DNA of 64,000 bases from Punica granatum (taxonomy: Eukaryota > Streptophyta > Magnoliopsida > Myrtales > Lythraceae): contig NC_045132.1 of the NCBI RefSeq assembly GCF_007655135.1, positions 7,130,001 to 7,194,000 on the forward strand, given 5' to 3'. Below, piece after piece: positions 34,740 through 46,144 of the stretch. Each line of letters opens with the position of its first letter. Within the stretch, counting starts at the first letter, position 1. Made by a program: the position numbers and the translations under genes. Under the pieces are notes generated by a model that saw nothing but the letters and a program-made list of their open reading frames with translations, ran no database searches and was not told where the DNA came from.

Positions 34740-36358
34740 CTATACTTTTTCCTTTTCTCAGTTTACACTTGAAACATCTGCTTCTGGATTGACCATTGAC
34801 CATAGTCAACAAATAACATGATATATTTTTTTTTCCCTGGGTATAGGGGTGGGCCAAGGACAAGAATAAGGAAAACGAAACAAAGGGACGTGAAAAGTCC
34901 CAATAGCGTTAGATTCTGAGTTAACAACTTATGCCACTACAATAAACCTCCTTTCTCACTAACATGTCTTCATTTTTTAAGGATAAAAGAGATTAGTTTG
35001 AAAAGAGGGTTTGGTACAATGAAATCAATAAGAATTATGATGATCACTAAACCATAACTTTAAATTGCGGGTTATGGATAGAGGTTGGTGAGAGAGGATT
35101 ATGGAGAGTTCCTATACGCAAGGTTGGTTTTGTTTGAATGAAGGGATTTTAGATAAAAATGATTCAGGGGGAAATTGCATTAATCTAGACATTAGATAGA
35201 AGGCCCGATACTCAGTGAGATTACCCGTACCACTTTAGTAGATATTATAATTTTTATTTCAGTAGTAGGCTTATGGATCTCCCTTATAATCCAAAAAAGA
35301 CTATCATTAGACAAACAAAAAACTAAAGCTGAAGACACGTTATGCAAATAGCGTAAAATACAAAAATTCAAAATAATTCCATAAATAATCCAAATTTTAT
35401 GTAAACTAAATGTTAAATAACCACGCTTTATGCAAACTAATTTTGGCCATGGCAGTGCCAGTACTTCAGAGATGGTTGAGGGACGGTGCCGGTGGCGATA
35501 GATGGCTTAGAGTTTTTCTTTTGAATAGTTTATATTATTTTAAATCTGGGTATTTTGATCATTGAAAGTTTGGTCCATTCCCATCTATTTTAGGTTTTTA
35601 AAGTAGGCTCTTCAAACTCGTGCGACAAGGAGTCTCCGTTTGTACGATGAGAGTCTGCCACTTAGGATTTTTCATGCAATTCCTTAACTCCTAATTGAGT
35701 GTCTCTTCCTTTATCTTCTTTAATTTAATAACCTACTGAAAGTAATTAATTAAAAAAAATTTAAAATGTGAGAGGCGAGCATAAGTTTATTGGTGTTGTG
35801 GTGCTAGAGACATGATTAATTGTGTATATTATTTTGTGTTCAAAATTTTCTATTCAACTTTTCTTATTTTTGTTATTCTTTTCTTTTTCATACTTTCTTT
35901 TAGAAAAAAAAAAGACATTTGTAGTCATATAGTTTCGGTCTTTGGTCAATTTTGCTCATATAAATTTCAAAAAAGCAGAATCAATCATTATTTTTGGTTT
36001 GCTAGACAATTTTGATCTGTTCTGTGAAGGAGAATTACGGAGCTGCTGAAGTGGAATCAAAGCCATTAATTTTTCCCACATGGTAATTTGTTATTGGTTG
36101 CAAATTAAAATTATTTAAAAAGTAAAAGAAAAACAACCAACCCCGAGGAGTTGGGTGGTTGCCGAGAAGGGGGACTGGATTGAGGACTCCCCCTTCGGGG
36201 CACCCTGCAAAGTTACACACATATTATACGTCCAATATGTTACAAGGATATTGAACTTTTAAGACTCAGAGTTGTAAATATGTAACTTCCGGTACCGCAA
36301 AATGTACGAATTATCCTATCTTTCCAATATCAATAAACGAAATATGTATTATTTAATA
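34740..36358. other. Intergenic DNA
   Basis: No gene, RNA or clear mobile element is recognised. A 67-codon plus frame at 35812-36015 is a run of hydrophobic residues made by T-rich sequence. Confidence 0.5.
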
Positions 36359-36819
36359 GGGCAAATTACACAAAAAAAACCTAAATTTTGTAAAACGTCT
36401 CAGTTTTGTCATAAATTTTATTTTGTAACAAAACAAACCATAAGTTTTCTAAATTGTCTCAAAAATGACCTCCATTATAAATTCCGTCAATTTTGCATAC
36501 GTAGACTATTAACTTCAGACCTAAATTAATAAAAAAATAAGATAGGTTAAATAAAAAATTCAAATATTCAAAAAAGTCTCAATTTCATCATAAATTTGGT
36601 ATGTAATGAAAAAAACCATATGGTTTATTAGATGATGTGTAAACTTTGTGGGTCCCGTGAAGTCCACGTAGGCAAATAGACGGTAAACTTAACGGAATGG
36701 TAACGGGATGTCAAAGCTGAGACGATTCTCAAAACATGTGATTTTTTTGTTACAAAATAAAATTTAGGACAAAACTGAGATGTTTTACAAAATTTAGGTT
36801 TTTTTTGTGTAATTTACCC
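36359..36819. mobile_element. Mutator-like MITE, 461 bp
   Basis: Inverted ends match over about 80 bases. The left is GGGCAAATTACACAAAAAAA and the right inverted GGGTAAATTACACAAAAAAA, followed by CCTAAATTTTGTAAAAC and CTCAGTTTTGTC. The flanking 9-mers TATTTAATA (36350-36358) and AATTTAATA (36820-36828) differ at one base, consistent with a Mutator-type duplication. The interior is AT-rich and non-coding. Confidence 0.88.
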
Positions 36820-36828
36820 AATTTAATA

Positions 36829-38336
36829 TAACTATTCATATGGAAGTTGTACTGGATTTAGTATTATACCGAATACTATTTCTAAATAAATTTTTATGAA
36901 AAATAAATAAACCCATCCATACAAATATATTACAAATAAATTTTAAACTTTCAATTAGAAAAATGAGTAACGACATAAAAATAACAAGTTTATACTTTCA
37001 ATCAATGTTACATCTACTAATATATAAGTCCTAGAAACAAAAAGATTTTATTCATTTATTTACAACAAATTAACCAAAAAAAAATCACTAGCACAACATG
37101 CGGTCTCAGGTCTAGTTTCGTATTCATTCCAATGTGCAACCAAATAAATAAATTCACTCGAATTCTAATCCCTGTCATATTCAGTTTTCTGCCAATTCTA
37201 GTCCCAATTTTAATCTCAGGGATCAAACACCGCCTCAATCATTAATATTAATAGCCGTTAAACGTGCACATAGAGTAATTATTATGTTTTATAAGTAATT
37301 TTTCCTATTTAATTGAAAGGATTATTCCTTTTTAAATTGTTTATATACAATTTATAGATTTTTCCCCTAATAATTTTCCATTTAAACTTTTCATTCCACC
37401 GATCTGACTTTTATCTTCCTTCAATTTGACTTTCCCCTCCATTCTGTCGAGCAAAATATCAGAGTGGGAGAGAGGGAGAATTTTGATCCGAACGCCCATC
37501 GTCTTGAAGTGATATAGAGGCCCGGCTATTTCAAATTTAGGTTGTCTGTTAGTTTGTAATCCTAATTTATGTGAGCGGATGATTTTTGCAATAGTTGCTC
37601 GCAATAATCTAAGCAGAGACATAATTTCCAGTTTGTTCACTCAATATACATACATATATAATGAAAATTCTACGATGATCGATTCAAAAAATAATTATAG
37701 TAATCGACAAATTCTTTACCATTGAATTTATGAGAAAATCTCATCTTTTCATGTGGTGATATTTGTTTAGAAAACGATTTCCTAAATATATTCTTTTAAT
37801 TGTTTTCAGCCATATATTTCCGGAGATGATCGACCATGCCAAAGATGAGTGGATCATGCTTGACATTATTTCCAGACCTTATAACCAGCCAGTTCAGAAA
37901 GAAAAATGAAGAAAATAACTTTGTAATTTTGAAAATTAAAAAAAAAAAACAAAAACAAAACAGAAAAGTTCAATAATCAAAATTATATTTTTCCTCCACA
38001 AGTATCGATTTCTTTGTATCCTCCCACCCATATGCCTCTGCTCCCTTACTCAATCCTTCATGTCCAATGCCAGCGTCTGGGTCCCAATCTCTCCATCTGA
38101 CCCCTTCCCATCTCGCTAAACTGAATAGTCGCTTCCGGATTTTGCTGACTGCTTTGTGAAATTACAAGATTGTTGAGAAAATGTTCAATAATCAAAGAGG
38201 TTGCAAGTTCGATTTTCGTGTGGAGTCTACTAGTTGTCTTTTTTTTTTAGTTATTAGGAATTTTATTTCATTAACTTGACTTATGATTCTCTAACGAAAA
38301 AAAGAGATAAATAAAAAACCTTTTTTTTCAGTAATT
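36829..38336. other. Intergenic DNA, with a possible SINE fragment
   Basis: No gene is recognised. At about 38175-38265 a GTTGCAAGTTCGATTTTCGT segment followed by a T/A tract resembles the B-box half of a tRNA-derived SINE. The frames at 37056-37640 on the minus strand have no known motif. Confidence 0.45.
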
Positions 38337-39172
38337 GGAATGAGTAACTTTTGATCCTCTACGTTTGGACGAATGCTCAACTTTCGTCCTTTTCGTTATG
38401 ATAGTTATTCTATTTGATCCTTTTATCAATGAAACTGTCTAATATTACTGATTTGATAGATGATTTCATGCCACACGTGTATTTCTGTCTAGGTGTCATT
38501 TTTTTTTGGGTAGAATGTCTAGGTGTCAATTTTAGAATATATTAATTGTAATTTAATAGAAAATAAATTAAAATTTGGAAAAAAATTAAGATAAAAAGGC
38601 GTGGCTCCTCTCGGTCAGGTGGTAGAGGAGCCTCTGCGCCAGCCATCCCCCACCACGAGGGCAGCAGGAGCCCCCGCCCCAGATCGAAGGTATTTTTGAG
38701 ATCCTTTCGATCTTGTTGCAGGGGAGGGGGGAATCAATGACCTCAATCAAAATCCCTCATGGTGTGAGGATGGGGAACCTCTTGACAACGATCACCCCCT
38801 CGATTGACATTGTCGGCAGCCTTAGAGGACGTTGGTGACCTCGCCGGTTTTCTTTGGGGGTTGGGGTGATGGGTTGGGGTTGATTGGCGAGAAGGCTTCT
38901 TCATCTCCCATACCAAGAAGGATCCTTCTGTTTGTTTTCTTTTTTAGTTTTCATTTTTAAAATTTTAAAATTATTTTACTTATTTTAAATTAAAAATAAT
39001 ATATTCTGAAATTGCCACCTAGGCAAAATTATAGCGGAACATGAAATCATCTACCAAATAAGCAATATTAGTCAGTTTGATTGACTGAAGAACTAAATAG
39101 ATCAATTATCATAATGTGAAGTACAAAATTGAACATTCGTCCAAATGTAGAGGACCAAAAGTATACTTACCC
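38337..39172. mobile_element. Mutator-like inverted-repeat element with GC-rich core
   Basis: The right end, inverted, reads GGGTAAGTATACTTTTGGTC and the left GGAATGAGTAACTTTTGATC. Both continue CTCTACRTTTGGACGAATG and share homology for about 170 bases, through GGTAGATGATTTCATG-type words. The core (about 38600-38920) is GC-rich, with GAGGAGCC, GGGGAG and CCCCC words, like the elements at 14755 and 54087. The flanking 9-mers match only 6 of 9. Its right arm from 39065 onward is included in the tandem duplication described below. Confidence 0.75.
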
Positions 39173-39474
39173 AAGTAAAAGAAAAAAAAATCTTGTTATT
39201 GTACAAGAAACTTATTATTTTTATATATAATAAGACACATATTAAATAATAAAATACTCACTTTTTAATAAGATGACACGCTTTTTTTAAGAAACTTTTT
39301 TGTTTAAATTTCAAGACTAAAGATTAGAGAAGAATTGGCTGAATCCTCACTAACTGTGTGAGGTGAATTCATTAGAATAAATAGTGATGTACATAGTTCT
39401 AAGTATGTAAACTATCTATACATGACTAAAATACATGAACTAGACATGGTAATCAATAATGAAAAATATTCATG

Positions 39475-40257
39475 CTAATCTTCTCTATTACTCCCCCGTA
39501 AGCCGAACGGGGACTGTGCCATGTGAAGGTTGGAGCGAATGTCAACAAAGAAAGAAGAAGATAAGCCTTTGGTGAATGCATCAGCTAGTTGGTCATCGGA
39601 GGAAATGAAGCGAATGGATAGTTGCTTGCGCATGAAACGCTCCTGCACAAAGTGATAGTCAATCTCAATGTGCTTAGTCCGAGCATGAAAGATGGGATTT
39701 GCCGTAAGATAAATCGCAGAGATATTATCACACCAAAGAGTCGGAGGGTGATGCTGTGAAACCCCGAGTTCCTGAAGTAGGGACTGGAGCCATAAAATCT
39801 CCACAGTGGCATTGGCGAGACTCTTGTACTCAGATTCAGTGCTCGACCTGGCCACTGTCCTCTGCTTTTTGGAGCTCCAAGAGATGGGATTGGAGCCAAG
39901 AAAAATAATGAAACCACTGACAGAACGACGATCATCGGGATTATCCGTCCAATTAGCATCCGAAAAACCATGAATAGATGAGATAGGGCTTGGACGAATA
40001 TGAAGGCCGTATGTGATTGTACCCATGAGATATCGTAGGATTCGTTTCACCGCCATCTAGTGAACAGTAGTTGGACAGTGCATAAACTGACAGACCTGAT
40101 TTACCGCATAGGCAATGTCAGGTCTGGTGAGCGACAGATACTGGAGGCTACCAATTGTACTCCTGTAGAGAGAAGGATCTGGAAAAGGATCTCCATTATG
40201 AAGAGAAAGTCGAGATCCTGATGAGACCGGAGAGCTTATAGGCTTGCATTCCAGCAT
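39475..40257 (-). pseudogene. Ty1/copia RT C-terminus and RNase H
   Basis: The frame shows PSLYRSTIGSLQYLSLTRPD and AYAVNQVCQFMH, then KRILRYLMGT, HGFSDANWTDNPDDRRSVSG, a STESEYKSLANAT block, LWCDNISAIYLTANPIFHAR, KHIEIDYHFVQE and QLADAFTKGL. These are the end of copia reverse transcriptase and the RNase H domain in normal order. A TAG at 40057-40059 replaces a residue that is Trp in relatives. The stretch is otherwise open to the stop in the 3' LTR border. The catalytic YVDD region, integrase, protease and Gag are absent. Confidence 0.9.
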
Positions 40258-40588
40258 AGAACGGGATTAGACCCATATCCACTTAAAAGCTCAAGCTGAT
40301 AAGTGATGGTACCAAAGTCTCATATAAACCAATGGATTTTGATACATCTTTTCTATGTGGGATTAATATCCTCAACACCCGCCCTCACGTGCAACGTGTG
40401 GTTTATTTTTTTGCCTACACGTTGTCATGTGTCCTTAAACACCCGCCCTCAACAATTGACCTCGAGGCGGGCTTTTCTTCTGTGCTCGGGCGAGGGGGAC
40501 TAACACGAGGTGCACTTTGATTGCACTCGACATACTGGGCCTGGCGTGGTGTAGGTACACGCGCGTAGGCATGCATACGCGTAATCTA

Positions 40589-40601
40589 GGCTTTGATACC
40601 A
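40589..40601 (-). other. Primer-binding site of the mosaic retroelement
   Basis: TGGTATCAAAGCC on the minus strand directly abuts the 5' LTR (right side). It is complementary to the 3' end of initiator-Met tRNA, allowing for one change from the usual TGGTATCAGAGC. It fixes the element's orientation as minus. Confidence 0.9.
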
Positions 40602-41833
40602 TAAAGATTATAGAAGAATTGGCTGAATCCTCACTAACTGTGTGAGGTGAATTTATTAGAATAAATAGTGATGTACGGAGTTCTAAGTATGTAAACTATC
40701 TATACATGACTAAAATACATGAACTATACATGGTAATCAATAATGAAAAATATTCATGCTAATCTTCTCTATTAAAGACACTTACTAAATGACAGGGGAT
40801 TAAACGTACTTATTATATATATATATATATATATATATGTACTAATTGATTGATTAATTATGCTCTAGATTTACCAAATGGCATCCATAGGTTGGATATT
40901 TGCCCAACAGGGCTCACACAGCTTTTGTTTGGCGACATTTAGCAGCCGCCGTACCTCGTCTTTGTATTTCATATTTTCTTTTACTTAATGCATGCGAACT
41001 TTGGCCCCTCAAATTCACCCAAAAAAAAAAACAAGAAGTACACTTTTAAAATGAGCCTGCTCCATGAACATCCTTTCATTTTAAAGAGAGAAAAATACAA
41101 TTTCCCCCCCTAAACTATCGAAGCCAAGCACTTTTATCTCCTAAACTGTCTATTGGGAACATTTGCCTCTTTCTCTATGAAGAAGGGGAAATGTACCCCT
41201 TGCCATTACGCCTCTCATCAAAGTAGACGGAAAAGTCAAGTGACTAAAGAAAAAAAAAATTAAAGTTCGATGTTTTCTTAAGAAAGCACTTAGAGGGTTG
41301 GAACCTCATGTGCAGTCTCCCCGCCAGCCAACAAGAGCCTTCGAGGTCGCTGGCGATCACTAAGGGAGCCTCTTTTTCACTTTATTTATCAGATAAATTA
41401 GCATTTGATTGCACCACGCCTTTTCCCTGTCCCCCTCCCTCTCTTCCTTCTCCTAATCTATCCCAATACTCTCTCTTTTACCCACAGGGACCTCCACACA
41501 CGTGCCATTGATGTGAGGTTGCCAGCGGCTTAGTAGTTGGCCAGCGGAGAGAGAGCGCATAGAGTTTCAGGCCTCCATGTGTTTGCTTAAAGAAAATCAA
41601 AATTTGAGTTTTTTTTTTTGCTTTTTTTAATTTACTTTTCATCTATTTTGACGGAAAGTAGAACGGCAGGGGTATGTTTTGCCCTTCTTCATAGTTGAGG
41701 GTACAAATGTTCCTAAGGATTAGTTGAGGGGCAAAAGGGTGTTTTCCTTTCCCTTTCTTCCTCTGGCTCAGTCTGGCCTCTTCCTCGTCTCGCCAGAAAG
41801 CCGCTGCCACTCACTCCCCCAACCCAAAGTGCC

Positions 41834-43134
41834 ATATTAGTCAGTTTGATTGACTGAAGAACTAAATAGATCAATTATCATAATGTAAAGTACAAAATTG
41901 AACATTCGTCCAAATGTAGAGGACCAAAAGTATACTTACCCAAGTAAAAGGAAAAAAAAAATCTTGTTATTGTACAAGAAATTTATTATTTTTATATATA
42001 ATAAGACACATATTAAATAATAAAAAACTCACTTTTTAATAAGATGACAAACTTTTTTTAAGAAACTTTTTGTTTAAATTTCAAGACACTTACTAAATAA
42101 CAGGGGATTAAACTTACTCATTATATATATATATATATATTACTAATTGATTGATTAATTATGCTCTAGATTTACCAAATGGCATCCATACTCCATAGGT
42201 TGGATATTTGCCCAACAGGGCTCACGCAGCTTTTGTTTGGCGACATTTAGCGGCTGCCATATCTCGTCTTTGTATTTCATGTTTTCTTTTACTTAATGCA
42301 TGCGGACTTTGGCCCCTCAAATTCACCCAAAAAAAAAAAAACAAGAAGTACACTTTTAAAATGAGCCTGCTCTATGAACATCCTTTCATTTTAAATAAAG
42401 AAAAATACAATTTCCCCCCTAAACTATCGAAGCCAAGCACTTTTATCTCCTAAACTGTCTATTGGGAACATTTGCCTCTTTCTCTATGAAGAAGGGAAAA
42501 TGTACCCCTTGCCATTACGCCTCTCATCAAAGTAGACGGAAAAGTCGAGTGACTAAAGGAAAAAAAAAATTTAAAGTTCGATGTTTTCTTAAGAAAGCAC
42601 TTAGAGGGTTGGAACCTCATGTGCAGTCTCCCCGCCAGCCAACAAGAGCCTTCGAGGTCGCTGGCGATCACTAAGGGAGCCTCTTTTTCACTTTATTTAT
42701 CAGATAAATTAGCATTTGATTGCACTACGCCTTTTCCCTGTCCCCCTCCCTCTCTTCCTTCTCCTAATCTATCCCAATACTCTCTCTTTTACCCACAGGG
42801 ACCTCCACACACCTGCCATTGATGTGAGGTTGCCAGCGGCTTAGTAGTTGTTGGCCAGCGGAGAGAGAGCGCATAGAGTTTCAGGCCTCCATGTGTTTGC
42901 TTAAAGAAAATCAAAATTTGAGTTTTTTTTTCCTTTTTTATTTTACTTTTCATCTATTTTGACGGAAAGTAGAACGGCAGGGTACGTTTTGCCCTTCTTC
43001 ATAGTTGAGGGTACAAATGTTCCTAAAGATTAGTTGAGGGGCAAAGGGGTGTTTTCCTTTTCCTTTCTTCCTCTGGCTCAGTCCGGCCTCTTCCTCGTCT
43101 CGCCAGAGAGCCGCTGCCACTCACTCCCCCAACC
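41834..43134. repeat. Tandem duplication, unit B (empty retroelement site)
   Basis: Unit B (1301 bp) repeats unit A without the retroelement and is separated from it by nine bases. The site homologous to the insertion reads TTTCAAGACACTTAC, a single AAGAC. Unit B carries its own (AT)n run near 42125-42140 and its own copy of the inverted-repeat element at about 42395-43066. Its right end, CTCGTCTCGCCAGAGAGCCG onward, runs into the presumed 5' leader of the uL18-type gene, so the duplication may have copied that gene's promoter. Confidence 0.92.
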
Positions 43135-43345
43135 AATGGATTTCAATCTAGAAACCCTATCGATGTAGTGCGCTGGAGTCGTAAATGCTTAAGATGGGTT
43201 AACTCTACGAGTCTGGGAGCTATTTGCCCAAATTAAGAACAGTCTGATATCTTTCTCCTTGTTGTCAATATTGCTATCAGTTTGGGTCCTTCTAGCCCTT
43301 TAAACTCTTACCATCCATTTTCTGATTGTTGCTTTCGGAGGCACA

Positions 43346-43690
43346 ATGGTGATTCCCCCACCTGGGAGGCCCCCGAGGATCGTGGACTACCTCAAGCCTT
43401 ACGTATTAAAGATGCACTTCACGAGCAAGTTTGTGAGTGCCCAAGGGATACACTCTCCTACAGCCACAGTTGCCTCCTCTGCAAGCTCACAGGAGACGGC
43501 CCTGAGGTCGAGCATGGAGTCCACTCGGGACGTGGCAGCTGCTGCAAAGATTGGGAATATACTAGTTGAGCGTCTCCTCCTCAAGGGAATCCCAGCTTTT
43601 TCGGTTCATCTGAAGAGAGAGCAGAGGTATCACGAGAAAGTGAAGGCTGTTATCGATTCTGTTTGAGAGGGCGGCGTTAAGTTATTGTGA
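43346..43690 (+). CDS. uL18-type (L18p/L5e) ribosomal protein, premature stop
   Basis: The frame starts MVIPPPGRPPRIVDYLKPYV and shows KMHFTSKFVSAQ, HSPTATVASSASSQETALRS, RDVAAAAKIGNILVERLLL and KREQRYHEKVKAVIDSV. This pattern is that of the small plant L18p/L5e-family proteins, thought to act in organellar ribosomes. At 43664-43666 the frame meets TGA. The next seven codons (EGGVKLL) and a second stop at 43688-43690 match the usual end of the family, where Arg (CGA) is expected at the TGA. The lesion is therefore a single CGA-to-TGA change removing eight residues. Everything else is intact, so it is either a slightly truncated working gene, a very young pseudogene or a sequencing error. A 5' UTR intron may end just before the ATG. 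Confidence 0.8.
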
Positions 43691-44622
43691 GGAGCGTTAG
43701 ATCTGCGAGATCCAGCCCATTTCCCGTTTCAGTGTGAAAATATCCATTACCGCAGCTCCTTTCCTTCAAAGATTAATCAAAAGAGAGAGGGAAGTTGGGT
43801 TTCTTGCTCGAACGTTGTGTCCTTGGGAGACGCTCACTTGCTGAGACGGCATTGTTGCTGATTTTATCGCGAAGACCTCTTGTATATGTTGGTCCACAAC
43901 TACAGGCGGTTATGAAAAATTGATCATTCCTTTTTATTAGGCAAATTAGTCTGGGAAATATCTACAGTTCTTCATCGATGAGGCGGCTGATGTTTTTCTA
44001 TTCAATTAAGTACTATTCCTCGATAATCACTGTCTCCGGTTCCTGTTGTGTAATTTTATTCAACTTGGGCTAACCTCAAGTAAATTTTGAATTTATGACT
44101 GTGATTTCGGGTCCTGCCTGATTTTCTTTAATTTAGAAGACTGCATCTCCAGATATATATACACCCAATTTATACCCCAAACCTTCCTGAGATCAGACAG
44201 TTTAGGCCCCTTCTCTCGGTCGAAGTTTTCCTTAATTAAATTCAGTTTACACTCTGAGTGAATTTATATAAGTGGTACAAATACAGTTGAAGGCTTGGGA
44301 CAATGTCTCTGATTTCGTTTTCTTATTAGGGAACAACCTAATGCTGCAGGCGTGACAGCATATACCCATTATTGTGAATCACAAGGAGCCGCTCCGAACA
44401 TGCACTTTTGAGCTTGAGACCAGCCTCGAGACATTGTCTTGTTCTTGTGACAAGCACGCGGGGGGATCTTGATAAGGCTGTAACTGATTGAATCGATTAA
44501 GTGATGGAATTCCCACTCTCCGGGGAGGAAGAACGTTTCAAAATGCCGAGAAGCACTTGAGAAGATCACCTTAAAGATAGATGGATGGATGAAGACAAGC
44601 CATGTTCATCGTCCATCATCAA
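43691..44622. other. 3' flank of the uL18-type gene
   Basis: This includes the presumed 3' UTR. No other gene is recognised. A 66-codon minus frame at 44369-44569 has no motif. Confidence 0.5.
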
Positions 44623-45090
44623 CAATGGGATCAATATCAAGGGAAAATGTTGATGTACATGACATGACTCGGTAACCCAGGCTAATGCTTAGTAGTCCGA
44701 ATCTAATTCATATATACTTCGAAGACCCGATTTTTAGTTGCTAGTGCTAATCCTCAATTATAGCACCAAAAAAAAAAAGCACCAAAGCTTCTTTTATCAA
44801 CTTCTAGATAGTTCCACCGCTAAGAAAAGAAATTATGAATAAAAAATTGAAGGAGAAATTGCATCCTTAATAGAAATATTTTGCCTCTTAATTATGAATC
44901 ATATCCATGCTAATTAAATCGTTGCCCTTTGTGACAATGTCCCATAATTTGATCACTCTCACTTTTATTTTTCATGAATCTTTTTTAGTTACTAGCTCTC
45001 TCAATAAATTATAGGAGATCATGAAAAATAAAAATAACATATTAGTACATAAATAAAAATATTTTTTAAGAAAGCAAAAACATATTGAGA
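44623..45090. repeat. Dispersed direct repeat, left copy
   Basis: About 465 bases (from AATGGGATCAATATCAAG to AAGAAAGCAAAAAYMTATTG) recur at 52239-52702 in the same orientation, with roughly one change in ten bases. Shared words include ACATGACATGACTCGG, CATATATACTTCGAAGACCC and GCACCAAAGCTTC. The two copies bracket the TauE/SafE pseudogene. Confidence 0.88.
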
Positions 45091-46144
45091 AAAAATGCAA
45101 ATTAATAAATACAAACCTATAGTTAAGAATTAAATGAAAATGTTTGAAAAACGCACATTACTAATCTCATTAGATCAAGCAAAAGCAACAAAAGATTTTT
45201 AAAAAAGAAGATAAAAAATGAAACTCGCCAAGAAATTTTTTCAGAGCTAAATTCAAAGAATACCTTAGTCCTGGTCATGCTCTTAAGCTCTTATTTAATT
45301 TGATAAACTGCTACTAATTCTTCATCTGCTTTGGTCGCCGTAGTAAATAAGAGAGAAAATCAAATTTCTTTCTTCATCTTTACAAAAAAAATAATACTAA
45401 TAATAATAAGTTTCTTGCCTATTCTTGAGGAAACCTACATTTGATCCAATCCAAAATGATTCTATCATTTATGTATCCACAATTCAATATAGATGGATAG
45501 GATATATACTACAAAACATGCCTCTCTCACTCTCTCTTTTATCATCCAATTTGTTCCATTTGGAAGTCGAGCATTTTGAGGCATCTGGTCCGGCCCACCT
45601 CGTCTTTGCATTCATGTATATATATATATATATGCTCTTCCATTACTCAACAAAAGTTTATCCACATGGTTATATTGAATATTTGGAAGATTGGATTTTA
45701 CATCATACTATTAAATTTGTTTTGCCGTTTGCCGCAATGCCACGCTTGTGAAGCATCAAGACATTAGAAGGCAACATGATTGTAAGGGAATTAGGAGTAA
45801 AATGCCTCGGTTCGAATATCTGTGAACCGTAAAGCTTTAAATATTACAGTAAAATCTTAAGCTCTACAAGGGTAGCAGATGATACTTCCGTCTTACCTCT
45901 AAATATGACAGCCATCGTTCTAACCAAACAGTTTCCTAACAAGGGGATTTGAAGCAGATGTACTCTCCCGAAATGTAATCGTTCCAAATATCAGCGGCCG
46001 TAAAACCCGTGATTAGAATAGTGCTCAATACCATCTGTAATTGGTTGCAAACACGATAAGGGAGGCCCTTTCAAAATCTTTAATCGCTTGTTGCACCACC
46101 ACGAGGCCAATAACTGAGCCCACGAAGCAACTAAAGGAGAAGAC

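Larger units (their letters stand above)
39318..40774 (-). mobile_element. Mosaic copia/TRIM retroelement with intact LTRs
   Basis: Two direct LTRs of 173 bp each (39318-39490 and 40602-40774) differ at 5 positions. A 5-bp duplication AAGAC flanks the element, and unit B shows the empty site. On the minus strand the right LTR is followed at once by a tRNA-iMet primer site TGGTATCAAAGCC (40601-40589), and the left LTR is preceded by a polypurine tract ACGGGGGAG. Behind the PBS, 40588-40268 is not copia but TRIM-like. It has the same order of words as the TRIM at 59106 (CAATTGTTRAGG, GAGGGCGGGTGTTGAGG, CCCACAT, TATCAGCTTRAGCTTTT). From 40257 the reverse-transcriptase end and RNase H of Ty1/copia follow, and all upstream pol is missing. 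It is non-autonomous. Confidence 0.9.
39065..41824. repeat. Tandem duplication, unit A (interrupted by retroelement)
   Basis: Unit A begins in the right arm of the inverted-repeat element (ATATTAGTCAGTTTGATTG) and ends CTCACTCCCCCAACC. It matches unit B (41834-43134) with few substitutions and small indels. Unit A is longer only because a 1457-bp retroelement and its target duplication sit at 39318-40779. Each unit has an (AT)n run (40813-40838 here) and an imperfect inverted-repeat element of about 670 bp (about 41085-41755). The latter's arms share GGGAACATTTG, CTATGAAGAAGGG and CATCAAARTAGACGG-type words. Confidence 0.92.

Noticed and set aside
41308..42822. Identical 67-codon frame present twice (41308-41511 and 42619-42822)
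   Set aside because: The duplication reflects the tandem DNA repeat, not a conserved gene. The frame lies within the inverted-repeat element and has no motif.
45770..45880. B-box-like CGGTTCGAATATC downstream of the TauE/SafE pseudogene
   Set aside because: Only one tRNA-like box is visible, without an A box at the right spacing.
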